A stretch of 64,000 nucleotides of DNA, from assembly GCA_002746645.1 (NCBI GenBank), contig PDPU01000024.1:1-64000 (forward strand). The letters are read 5' to 3'. Shown here in pieces: positions 1-10,850 of this stretch. Source of the stretch: Gammaproteobacteria bacterium. Lineage in GTDB: Bacteria; Pseudomonadota; Gammaproteobacteria; Granulosicoccales; Granulosicoccaceae. Under the pieces are notes generated by a model. It made no database searches. It saw only the letters and a list, made by a program, of their open reading frames with translations, and was not told where the DNA came from. Every line of letters begins with the position of its first letter. Within the stretch, counting starts at the first letter, position 1. Made by a program: the position numbers and the translations under genes.

Positions 1-223
1 AAGCGCGACAGCATCAGGCAACTGCGGCGCCGAGCCAGCTGGGAGCCGGCATTCCTGCAAACGGCTCTCGCGGCGATGATTTAGATGAGGTGGCCCTGGA
101 TTGCGTGTCGACGGTCATGACGCCAACGTCCATGCGCAAACAAGAAGCAGGCCAGAAACACCTGGCATCTTGAGCGCCTTGCATCATGAAGGCTGTCATT
201 CGGCGCTGGAATCCCGGGCTTCC
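1..223. other. No gene recognised at window start
   Basis: I see no open frame here with a family motif or a convincing ribosome binding site. The stretch lies downstream of the leftward dehydrogenase stop. It may belong to a gene that extends beyond the window's left edge. Confidence 0.4.
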
Positions 224-1096
224 CTAACGCGCCACCAGCCAGTAGAAAACACGCGAGCCAAGGCTGCGTTTCAACAGTGCGGCTACCCGTGTCGGCAAGG
301 TGACGTGGTAGCGCGGCCTGGGTCTCGGGTGCTCGAGGGCGGCAATCAGCGCCTTGCTCACCGCGGCTGGCCCGAGTTCGAAACGGGACCTGTGTTCATC
401 CGGCTGATGGAGACGCGGTTTCAGCAGGGTTTCGTAGATTTCGCGGTAGCGCGATGACTGCACGTCGATCCAGCGTTCGAAGTGGGGAATGGAATTCTCC
501 CGAAAGCGTGTGGCAATCGGCCCCGGCTGGATCAGTATCACCTCGATGCCGCTGCCCGTGAGTTCGAGCCTGAGTGTGTCGGTCAGCCCTTCCATGGCGA
601 ACTTGGTGGCATTGTAGGCGCCGCGGTGTTTCATCGCGGCAAAGCCGAGCACCGACGAGCAGTTCACGATGCGCCCGTGCCCCTGAGCATGAAAGGTCGG
701 CAACAGTTGGTTGATCAGTTCGAACTGACCGAACAGGTTGACTTCGAAGATCTCGCGCAGCGCATCTCGTGGCAGGTCTTCGACGAATCCCGGAATGGCG
801 TATGCGCCGTTGTTGAACAGGGCATCGAGCGAGCCGCCGTTCTCGCGGAGGACCTCGTCCACGGCGCACCGGATCGAGTCGCTGTCCCTGTAGTCGAGCA
901 GGGGGCTGTCGAAGCCTTCGGCACGCAGGCGTTCGCAATCGCTTGCCTGTCGGCAACTGGCGAACACACGCCATCCGCGCGACTTCAGGGTTCTCGCCGC
1001 ATCGAGACCGATGCCCGAGGAACAGCCGGTGATGAGGATGCTGCGGGTGGGGAGCATGCGGGCGAAACTCGCGGGAAATACGGCTGGTCTGGCCAT
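224..1096 (-). CDS. Short-chain dehydrogenase/reductase (SDR family)
   Basis: This is a classical NAD(P)-dependent short-chain oxidoreductase of up to 290 residues; the substrate is unknown. An N-terminal Rossmann beta strand is followed by TGCSSGIG, the TGxxxGIG cofactor loop. NNGAY occupies the NNAG position. The catalytic serine is in NCSSVLG and the catalytic pair in YNATK (YxxxK). An internal ATG at 1057 begins MLPTRSILITG and is the better start by family length; the longer frame adds 13 residues of uncertain status. Neither start has a good Shine-Dalgarno sequence. The gene diverges from the AraC-type regulator starting near 1200, so the roughly 100 bp between them probably holds both promoters. 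That arrangement suggests, but does not prove, that the regulator controls it. Confidence 0.9.
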   Translation of the reverse strand: MARPAVFPASFARMLPTRSILITGCSSGIGLDAARTLKSRGWRVFASCRQASDCERLRAEGFDSPLLDYRDSDSIRCAVDEVLRENGGSLDALFNNGAYAIPGFVEDLPRDALREIFEVNLFGQFELINQLLPTFHAQGHGRIVNCSSVLGFAAMKHRGAYNATKFAMEGLTDTLRLELTGSGIEVILIQPGPIATRFRENSIPHFERWIDVQSSRYREIYETLLKPRLHQPDEHRSRFELGPAAVSKALIAALEHPRPRPRYHVTLPTRVAALLKRSLGSRVFYWLVAR

Positions 1097-1199
1097 AGTA
1101 TCTTAACGCCATCGAAGACATGCGGATGCCGACGATGGTCACAGGCCCCTGCCGTACAGACTGGATTCCCGATCAGCTGCGCGAAACAGGCATGGCGGC

Positions 1200-2273
1200 G
1201 TGCCGGAAATGAATCGCTCCGGCAGTCTCGGTGCAACCATACCGTCGAGTTTCGTGCGAAATCTCGCTGCGGCCGTGGCCGAGCAGGGCGGGGAACCGGA
1301 GACCGCGTTTCTTGCCAGTGTCGGCCTCGATCACTCGCAGCTTGCTGCGCTCGAATTCGTGCCGGCCGATGCCTTTGCCCGTCTCTACCAGCGAGCCATG
1401 TGGCGTCTCCAGAACGAGGCGCTCGGGCTGGTCAGTCATGGCAAGGTGGCTACCGGCTCCTTCCGCATGCTGTGCCTTGCATCCGTGCATCAGCCCGATC
1501 TCGAGTCGGTCATCCGGCGTGCCGGCGAGTTCCTCGATGTCTGCCGTGGTGTCGCCGTCAAGCCTCGTGTGCGTCTGGATGGTGAATCTGCATCCATCGA
1601 AATGGTCGGTGTCGATGCTCCCGAGGTGCCGGCGCTTGCCGAGGTGCTCGAAGCGGCTGGCCCGATGGGCGTGCGCACCACCTTGTACATGTGGATGAAC
1701 CTTTTCAGCTGGTTCATCGGCCGGCAGCTTGAACTCGAGCGGGTGAGCTTCGACTTTCCGTCACCGCCGCGCGGGGCGGAGTGGCATCGGCTGTTTGGTG
1801 CCGAGGTGGTTTTCGACGCCCGGATCTGCGCGCTCGTGTTGCCCGCAGAGACGCTCGAACTGCCCAACCTCCAGACCGAGGCCGCTGCCGAGGTGTTCGT
1901 GAAATCGGTGCCGTTGCGTCTGCTGATTCCGGCCTTTCGTGATCAACCGGTCAGTGATCGGGTGCTGGGTGTTTTCGGCGAAGACCTCTCGCGCGGCCTG
2001 CCTGCGTCGGAACAGATTGCCGCGTGTCTGGGCATGTCCATCAGCACCTTGCGGCGACGCCTTCTCGAGGAAGGCACGTCGTTGCAGCAGCTCAAGGATG
2101 ATGCGCGGCAAGCGGCTGCCATCCGCTATCTCAGCGTTCCCGAACTCAGCGCTCGCGAGGTGGCGGAACTGGTCGGCTTCGATGATCCGAGCGCCTTCCA
2201 GCGCGCTTTCCGGCGCTGGACCGGCGTTACCCCCGGCGTCTTCAGACGCAGTCTCGGCCAGAGCGGCGAGTGA
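1200..2273 (+). CDS. AraC-family transcriptional regulator with arabinose-binding-like N-terminal domain
   Basis: A 357-residue DNA-binding regulator. The N-terminal two thirds resemble the Arabinose_bd (PF12625) sensor domain found in OruR/ArgR-like AraC proteins. The C-terminal 100 residues carry two helix-turn-helix units: one around CLGMSISTLRRRL and a second with SAREVAELVGFDDPSAFQRA, followed by the family signature FRRWTGVTPGVFRR. Translation can start at GTG 1200 or ATG 1209. The gene lies between a divergent dehydrogenase and the downstream acyl-CoA dehydrogenase, whose upstream region holds an 11-bp inverted repeat (2342-2397). Lipid or acyl metabolism is therefore a plausible regulatory target; that is inference from position. 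Its stop codon lies in the first unit of a 14-bp tandem repeat. Confidence 0.92.
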   Translation: MPEMNRSGSLGATIPSSFVRNLAAAVAEQGGEPETAFLASVGLDHSQLAALEFVPADAFARLYQRAMWRLQNEALGLVSHGKVATGSFRMLCLASVHQPDLESVIRRAGEFLDVCRGVAVKPRVRLDGESASIEMVGVDAPEVPALAEVLEAAGPMGVRTTLYMWMNLFSWFIGRQLELERVSFDFPSPPRGAEWHRLFGAEVVFDARICALVLPAETLELPNLQTEAAAEVFVKSVPLRLLIPAFRDQPVSDRVLGVFGEDLSRGLPASEQIAACLGMSISTLRRRLLEEGTSLQQLKDDARQAAAIRYLSVPELSAREVAELVGFDDPSAFQRAFRRWTGVTPGVFRRSLGQSGE

Positions 2274-2306
2274 ACACCGGCGAGTGAAAGCCGGGGAGTG
2301 AACACC
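2265..2306. repeat. 14-bp tandem repeat across AraC-type gene stop
   Basis: Three units of consensus GGCGAGTGAACACC lie at 2265-2278, 2279-2292 and 2293-2306, with two or three substitutions in the later units. The regulator's TGA stop is inside the first unit, so the repeat adds further stop-like TGA triplets downstream. Function unknown; slippage-type duplication is the simplest explanation. Confidence 0.8.
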
Positions 2307-2341
2307 GGCGGCGCGGATCAGGCCAGCGGCGTAACGAAAAA

Positions 2342-2397
2342 TGTCAATCGAGTGCTTTGCGTGTGCGCCATCGAAGTGCTGTATTCCTCGATTGACA
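2342..2397. promoter_or_regulatory. Inverted repeat upstream of acyl-CoA dehydrogenase
   Basis: TGTCAATCGAG at 2342-2352 is a perfect inverted copy of CTCGATTGACA at 2387-2397, with 34 bp between. The right arm contains TTGACA (2392-2397), which could serve as a -35 box. Related half-sites (GACAATCA, TGTCATTGAG, GACAATGAA) recur up to the dehydrogenase start at 2517. This looks like a regulator-binding region, possibly for the AraC-type protein encoded just upstream. The binding partner is inferred. Confidence 0.6.
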
Positions 2398-2516
2398 GGA
2401 TGTGACGAACCTGTAATTGAACGAAAAAGACAATCATTTAGACGTTTTCTGTCATTGAGGCAGTATTTCCCGCTGATGACAATGAATCCATTCCCCAGGA
2501 TCAGGAGACGTGGGCC

Positions 2517-4319
2517 ATGCCGACCTACAACCCCCCGCTGCAGGACATGCGCTTCGTGCTGCACGATGTGCTCGACTACGACAGTCACTATGCAAGGCTC
2601 GGTGTCGAAGATGCCGACCCCGACACGGTCGATGCCATTCTCGAAGAGGGGGCGAAGTTCGCTCACGAAGTGCTCTCGCCACTGAATGCCGTGGGGGACC
2701 GCGAAGGTTGTCAGTGGAACGACGGTGTGGTCACCACGCCCGCGGGCTTCAGGGAAGCCTATGCGCAGTATGTCGACGCTGGCTGGCCGTCGATGACGCA
2801 GCCGGCCAGACATGGCGGTCAGGGTCTGCCGGAATCGCTCGGTACCATCCTCACGGAGATGATGGGCACCGCCAACTGGGCCTGGTCGATGTATCCCGGG
2901 CTTTCGCACGGTGCCATGAACACGCTTGCCGCCCACGGCACCGAAGAGCAGCAGAAGACCTACCTCGAACCGCTCGTGAGCGGTGTATGGACGGGCACCA
3001 TGTGCCTGACCGAGTCTCACTGCGGCACGGATCTCGGGCTGCTGAAGACTCGTGCCGAGCCCGCTGACGATGGCAGCTACCGCATCACTGGCCAGAAGAT
3101 CTTCATCTCGGCCGGTGAGCACGACCTGTCGGAGAACATCGTGCACATCGTGCTTGCGCGCCTGCCCGATGCACCGAAGGGTACCCGCGGCATTTCGCTG
3201 TTCATCGTGCCGAAGTATCTTCCCGGCGCGGCCGGCGGTGAAGTCGGCGAACGCAACGCCGTCAACTGCGGCTCGGTCGAGCACAAGATGGGCATTCACG
3301 CCAACGCCACCTGCGTGCTGAACTTCGATGGCGCCAGGGGTTTTCTGATCGGCCCGCCGAACCGTGGCCTCAACTGCATGTTCACGTTCATGAACACGGC
3401 GCGTATCGGTACGGCCCTGCAGGGCCTTGCACACGCCGAACTCGCTTTTCAGGGTTCGCTCGCCTACGCAAGAGAGCGTCTGCAGATGCGCTCGCTTTCC
3501 GGTGCGGCCGAACCCGACAAGCCCGCCGACCCCATCATCGTGCACCCCGATGTGCGCCGCATGCTGCTGACCCAGAAAGCCCTTGCCGAAGGTGGGCGCA
3601 TGTTCCTCTACCATTGCGCCAGTCTCGTCGATCTCGCCCACGATTCACCGGACGAGGCCGAGCGTGCCGCCGCCGAGCAGGAACTCGCGCTGCTGACTCC
3701 CATCGCCAAGGCCTTCCTGACCGAGACCGGTTTCGAGGCAGCCAACCTGGGTCTGCAGTGCTTCGGTGGTCACGGCTACATCAAGGAGTGGGGCATGGAG
3801 CAGAACGTGCGCGACTCGCGCATCTCGATGCTGTACGAAGGCACCACCGGCATCCAGGCCATCGATCTTCTCGGCCGCAAGGTGCTCGGTTCACGCGGGG
3901 CGATTCTCAGGGCCTACACGAAACAGATCCACAGGTTCTGCGAAATGCACGCCGAGGAACCGCGTATGGTGGCCTTCATCACGCCCCTGAAGCGTCTCAA
4001 TCGCGAGTGGGGCGAACTCACGCGGCGCATCGGCATGGCGGCACTGCAGGATCCCGAAGAGGCGGGCGCCGCCTCGGTCGACTACCTCATGTACTCGGGA
4101 TATGTGGTGCTGGCCTTCTTCTGGGCACAGGCGGCGGCCACGGCCCAGCGCATGCTCGATGTCGATGAGGGCGATGTGAGCTTCCTCAGCGCCAAGCTCT
4201 TCACGGCGCGTTTCTATTATCAACGGCTTCTGCCCCGCACGCGTTCGCTCGCCGATACCATGCTCTCGGGGGCCGACAACCTCATGGGTCTCGACGAGGA
4301 TCACTTTGTCTTCGGCTGA
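2517..4319 (+). CDS. Acyl-CoA dehydrogenase, long form with C-terminal extension domain
   Basis: A 600-residue FAD-dependent acyl-CoA dehydrogenase that introduces the trans-2 double bond in acyl-CoA. N-terminal, middle (MCLTESHCGTDLG) and C-terminal alpha-helical acyl-CoA dehydrogenase domains are followed by the extra C-terminal domain (PF12806) that distinguishes the roughly 600-residue subfamily. FGGHGYIKEWGMEQ and YEGTTGIQ are intact, with the presumed catalytic base at Glu441. Members of this length include general long-chain enzymes and DmdC (3-methylmercaptopropionyl-CoA dehydrogenase); sequence alone does not decide between them. It is followed after 140 bp by fadB and fadA, which favours beta-oxidation. 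A purine-rich AGGAGA lies upstream of the ATG. Confidence 0.93.
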   Translation: MPTYNPPLQDMRFVLHDVLDYDSHYARLGVEDADPDTVDAILEEGAKFAHEVLSPLNAVGDREGCQWNDGVVTTPAGFREAYAQYVDAGWPSMTQPARHGGQGLPESLGTILTEMMGTANWAWSMYPGLSHGAMNTLAAHGTEEQQKTYLEPLVSGVWTGTMCLTESHCGTDLGLLKTRAEPADDGSYRITGQKIFISAGEHDLSENIVHIVLARLPDAPKGTRGISLFIVPKYLPGAAGGEVGERNAVNCGSVEHKMGIHANATCVLNFDGARGFLIGPPNRGLNCMFTFMNTARIGTALQGLAHAELAFQGSLAYARERLQMRSLSGAAEPDKPADPIIVHPDVRRMLLTQKALAEGGRMFLYHCASLVDLAHDSPDEAERAAAEQELALLTPIAKAFLTETGFEAANLGLQCFGGHGYIKEWGMEQNVRDSRISMLYEGTTGIQAIDLLGRKVLGSRGAILRAYTKQIHRFCEMHAEEPRMVAFITPLKRLNREWGELTRRIGMAALQDPEEAGAASVDYLMYSGYVVLAFFWAQAAATAQRMLDVDEGDVSFLSAKLFTARFYYQRLLPRTRSLADTMLSGADNLMGLDEDHFVFG

Positions 4320-4358
4320 GCATTCGCGCTCACCTGACCGACGGGCGTAAACTATCTC

Positions 4359-4390
4359 CGGAGCGTGCTCGGTGCAGCGAGCACGCTCCG
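4359..4390. other. Perfect 13-bp intercistronic hairpin before fadB
   Basis: CGGAGCGTGCTCG (4359-4371) pairs perfectly with CGAGCACGCTCCG (4378-4390) around a 6-nt loop. No U-tract follows, so it is not a standard intrinsic terminator. It may stabilise a processed transcript end, act in Rho-linked termination, or separate expression of the dehydrogenase from fadBA. Confidence 0.65.
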
Positions 4391-4458
4391 ACAACTCGAC
4401 AAACCGGGCAGGTGCCGGGCAACCGACCACTTCCAATATCAAGACAGGAGCTACAGCA

Positions 4459-7811
<3,353 letters not shown>

Positions 7812-7832
7812 GCGATATCCGTCCACGGCCGG

Positions 7833-7859
7833 CCTGGCGCTGGAGTCAGCAGCGCCGGG
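7833..7859 (+). terminator. Hairpin after fadA, possible terminator without U-tract
   Basis: CCTGGCGCTG (7833-7842) pairs with CAGCGCCGGG (7850-7859) around a 7-nt loop, giving ten pairs including one G-U. There is no run of T after it, so it may act as a 3'-end stabiliser or a Rho-linked terminator. Confidence 0.45.
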
Positions 7860-7898
7860 CGGTCAGGCGTGTCGTGGAAGGCTCTGGTCTGGCTTCTG

Positions 7899-8008
7899 AT
7901 CCACGCAGGCCTGACTTCTAATCCACGCAGGCCTGACTTCTAATCCACGCAAGCTTGACTTCCAATCCACGAGGTTTAGACTTCTGATCTACGCACATTG
8001 ATCCTCCA
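7899..8008. repeat. 22-bp tandem repeat array upstream of AAA/DUF4143 gene
   Basis: There are five head-to-tail 22-bp units at 7899, 7921, 7943, 7965 and 7987, with consensus ATCCACGCAGGCCTGACTTCTA. The first two are identical and the later ones progressively diverge. The array ends 36 bp before the ATPase start codon. Evenly phased 22-bp units, about two helical turns, could be stacked protein-binding sites. Simple slippage expansion is equally possible. Confidence 0.85.
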
Positions 8009-8043
8009 ATCTCCGTCGAATCCCGGCGTCCGGCAGCGGCCTG

Positions 8044-9276
8044 GTGAATACACTCAAACGCTTTGCAGAACAACCTGTTGCAGAGGCAATTGGCGATACG
8101 CCGGTGGTGTTGCTGGTGGGACCACGACGAGCGGGCAAGACGACGCTCGTGCGGCAATTCGAAAGCGATGGCCGTCCCTATGTCACCCTGGACGATCAGG
8201 CCGCACTGGATGCAGCTCGTACGGATCCTGCTGGCTTTGTCAGAGGTCTTGACCAGGTCATCATTGACGAAGTGCAGCGGGTGCCCGAACTCTTGCTCGC
8301 CATCAAGAAATCGGTCGATGACAACCCGGAGCCGGGTCGCTTTCTGCTGACGGGTTCCGCAAACGTACTCACCATGTCCCGGGTGGCTGACAGTCTGGCG
8401 GGGCGCATGGAAGTGGTACGCCTGTTCCCCTTGTCTCAGGCCGAGATGGCCGAGCGTACGCCTGCTTTTCTGGAGCGGTTGTTTGCAGCTTCACCTTCGT
8501 TCAGGCGAGAACAGGGAGAGGTGCAGACAGGTTCGGATCTGGTCAGGCGAGTGCTGGTCGGAGGCTTTCCGGAGGCCGTTGCGAGGGAGCGGGAAACGCG
8601 CCGCAGACAATGGCAGCGAGCATACCTCGAGTCGATTCTTGTCAGAGATCTCCGGGATGTCGCCGATCTGGAACGCCTGTCCGAGTTACCGCGATTCGTC
8701 CGAGTGATTGCAGCTCAGACAGGTGGTCTGGTCAACTACTCGGAACTTGGACGAAGTATTGGTGTGAGCTACAAGACGAGTCAGCGGTATGTGGACCTTC
8801 TCGAACAGGTATTCCTGCTGACGACCCTGACACCCTGGTTTTCAAACCAGTTGAAGCGCACTGTAAAGTCACCGAAGTTGCATTTCGTCGATTCGGGACT
8901 GCTGGCTGCATGGCGAGGGTTGAGCGCAGAAAAGCTGGCAACCGACCGGAACGCATTCGGCTCCGTGCTCGAAACCTTCGTGTTGTCCGAAGTGCTGAAG
9001 CTGGCCGTTGGAGCTGACGTCAGGTTCACGCCTCACCACTTTCGTGTGGACAGGGATGAGGTTGACGTTGTTCTCGAGCGTGACGATGGAGCGATGGCTG
9101 CGCTGGAGATCAAGGCGTCCGCAACGGTTCAGGCGAAGGACTTTTCGGGAATCAGGAAGCTCGCAGCAGCGAGCAAGGGCAGGTTTGTCTACGGAGCGGT
9201 GCTCTACGATGGCGATGACGTCATTCCCTTTGACAGTCATCTGGCCGCGGTGCCGATTGCGTCTCTCTGGCACTGA
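8044..9276 (+). CDS. AAA-family ATPase with DUF4143 domain
   Basis: A 410-residue protein of the widespread AAA_14/DUF4143 family; the cellular role of the family is unclear. The Walker A motif GPRRAGKT spans residues 26-33, Walker B is VIIDEVQRVP (Asp75-Glu76), and the sensor region is LLTGSANVL. The DUF4143 domain begins around residue 190 (YLESILVRDL) and contains a winged-helix-like segment (ELGRSIGVSYKT). The C-terminus has a PD-(D/E)XK-like core, with DEVDVVL followed by ALEIKAS. Translation starts at GTG. Arg codons AGA and AGG are common, unlike the flanking fad genes, and the gene has no metabolic relation to its neighbours. Both points hint at horizontal acquisition. It may respond to the 22-bp array directly upstream. 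Confidence 0.9.
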   Translation: MNTLKRFAEQPVAEAIGDTPVVLLVGPRRAGKTTLVRQFESDGRPYVTLDDQAALDAARTDPAGFVRGLDQVIIDEVQRVPELLLAIKKSVDDNPEPGRFLLTGSANVLTMSRVADSLAGRMEVVRLFPLSQAEMAERTPAFLERLFAASPSFRREQGEVQTGSDLVRRVLVGGFPEAVARERETRRRQWQRAYLESILVRDLRDVADLERLSELPRFVRVIAAQTGGLVNYSELGRSIGVSYKTSQRYVDLLEQVFLLTTLTPWFSNQLKRTVKSPKLHFVDSGLLAAWRGLSAEKLATDRNAFGSVLETFVLSEVLKLAVGADVRFTPHHFRVDRDEVDVVLERDDGAMAALEIKASATVQAKDFSGIRKLAAASKGRFVYGAVLYDGDDVIPFDSHLAAVPIASLWH

Positions 9277-9408
9277 ACCCGGTTCAAGCGGGTGACATGA
9301 CGGCACATTGCACATTCGTGTGCACGGAGCCGCCACTCGCTTCCGCGGCCAGAAACCTGCCGGCTCTTTCGAAACCTGACAAGGACGTCTGGCAGTCTCA
9401 CTGACGCG

Positions 9409-9960
9409 TCAGTTAATGCCGCGACCTTCCACCAGTTTGCCGTCTCGAAACACCAGTGTACGAGTGACGTAGCGGCTGCTCCAGTATTTCCAGGTGTTGG
9501 CGTTGGTCGACGGCGTTTCGTGGCGGGGCGGGTAGCCACGGGTCATGAGAACCTCGTCCTTGGTCATGCCGAGCCGCAGTACGCCGTTCTTGATCTCGTT
9601 GCGGCGCTCGGACGAGTATCCGGTCAGATCCACGCCGTGGCCGAGGTACATGTCGGCAATTTCCTGCATGCTGCGCAGCGTGTATTTCTGGACATTCTTG
9701 AAGGTGATCTTTCTTTCGTCAATGAGCAGGACCATCTTCTTGTCATTGATTGATTCGAGCGTGACCTTGGTGTTGATCGGAATCAGTTCACCGCGCCAGT
9801 AGTTGGTGGTCATGACCTTGTTCTTTTCGGTCTTGACGTTGTACATGGTGTAGTAGGTCTTGCCGGGTTCGACAGCCTGTGCCTGCAACGACAGCATGCA
9901 AAGCGACAGTGCCAGAACGATACCGCCGAGCAGTTTCGATGCGCGTGAGAGGGACGTCAT
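9409..9960 (-). CDS. Secreted/periplasmic protein with SmpA/BamE-like C-terminal motif
   Basis: A 183-residue exported protein of unknown function. The start at 9960 is selected by an AAGGAG sequence 7 bp upstream and by the signal peptide that follows: a basic N-terminus, a hydrophobic core ending LSLQAQA, and predicted cleavage before VEPG. No clear lipobox is present. The mature part has beta-rich segments. Near the end it has LRLGMTKDEVLMTRGYPP, which resembles the GMTxxEVxxxLGxP motif of SmpA/OmlA (BamE-like) domains, followed by TWKYWSSRYVTRTLVFRDGKL. That C-terminal pattern is shared by many small envelope proteins, so a precise role cannot be given. It appears monocistronic. Confidence 0.8.
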   Translation of the reverse strand: MTSLSRASKLLGGIVLALSLCMLSLQAQAVEPGKTYYTMYNVKTEKNKVMTTNYWRGELIPINTKVTLESINDKKMVLLIDERKITFKNVQKYTLRSMQEIADMYLGHGVDLTGYSSERRNEIKNGVLRLGMTKDEVLMTRGYPPRHETPSTNANTWKYWSSRYVTRTLVFRDGKLVEGRGIN

Positions 9961-10173
9961 GCCTCGACTCCTTAAGTGGTCTGGTGACAGGTGACTTGAA
10001 CAGGCGATGATTTTCGACCGACGGCGAAGCGTTGTCAACCAGGAGCATTGTCCAACGGCGCATGAGCCTGAACTGGGGCCAGGTACCGGAAAGGACCGAT
10101 TGCTCGTCTTGCCGGATTGCACGACTGGCTTCGATCTCGGTAGCGTCTGCCGTCCGCTCGAGAGGGGTATCGA

Positions 10174-10470
10174 TCAGTTGAGCACGCGTTCTTCGGGTCG
10201 TCTCCTTCTGCGACCCTGCTCCACAGAGCAGACCGGCGTTTGTTCGACCTGTCGCAACAGCTCGCAGAACGCAAGGATGGCGGCGGGGGAGTCGGTATCA
10301 TTCACGGCTTTTCTGGCACGATCATCGGCAACCGCGGCGCTTTGTCTCACGTCGGCCGACTGCGGTAGCGAAACCAGCCATTCAAGAAATTTCTGCCGGG
10401 CAAGGCGCTGCGCCTCGTCGGCCAGGGCATCGGAATTCGAGAGGGAAACCAGAATCTGTTGCAGTGCCAT
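10174..10470 (-). CDS. Small hypothetical protein, 98 residues
   Basis: Not recognised. The frame predicts a mostly alpha-helical, soluble protein with amphipathic helices (ILVSLSNSDALADEAQRLAR, LAFCELLRQVEQT) and a basic C-terminal tail containing RRRRRPEER. A TTG directly precedes the ATG. There is no strong Shine-Dalgarno and no motif. It lies downstream of, and in the same direction as, the TRAP transporter genes, but 380 bp away, so operon membership is doubtful. It may be a real small gene or a GC-rich chance frame. Confidence 0.4.
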   Translation of the reverse strand: MALQQILVSLSNSDALADEAQRLARQKFLEWLVSLPQSADVRQSAAVADDRARKAVNDTDSPAAILAFCELLRQVEQTPVCSVEQGRRRRRPEERVLN

Positions 10471-10473
10471 CAA

Positions 10474-10850
10474 GCCTTCCGCGCGTGAAGGCGAGGCAGC
10501 GATCGGGTGGAGACACCGGTGCGCAGGGATCAGGGGCGCAGATCATCACCACCCACGGCACCCCGCCAGGGTTGACAAAGGCGATGGCAGGTATCCTGAC
10601 TTGCGGGTCGTCGCGCTTTCCGAACCTTCCCGGGCTCATGCAAACCCAGTGGTGTTCCTCTCGGGGCGCTCGCCACCTACAGTTGCGGGGGCAGTCGAAG
10701 CCTTGTGCATGGCCGTTGCCGGCATTCACCGCGTCGATGAATGCGAATGGCATGACCCTGCCCGCACTCCGTTCCCTTTTCACTCCGCGACTTGCGTCGC
10801 CGGAAACCATCCTCCGTGACGATAAGCGCTGGTGGTGTTGCTGTCAATCA
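10474..10850. other. Intergenic stretch between hypothetical and TRAP permease
   Basis: No supported gene. A leftward open frame (about 10382-10810) contains a plausible-looking cysteine-rich middle (HHWVCMSPGRF, VVMICAPDPCA), but it overlaps the preceding small frame. It ends in low-complexity arginine/proline sequence and lacks a ribosome binding site, so I do not call it. Confidence 0.4.

Noticed and set aside
1761..3641. Very long leftward open frame opposite the acyl-CoA dehydrogenase gene
   Set aside because: It is an antisense shadow of GC-rich coding sequence: no motif, no ribosome binding site, composition typical of complementary strands.
7899..8008. CRISPR array or plasmid iteron origin
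   Set aside because: Units are directly head to tail with no spacers, so not CRISPR; no Rep gene, DnaA boxes or AT-rich region accompanies them, so a replication origin is not supported.
10382..10810. 142-codon leftward frame with cysteine-rich middle
   Set aside because: Overlaps another candidate, ends in low-complexity sequence and lacks a ribosome binding site; not enough to call a gene.
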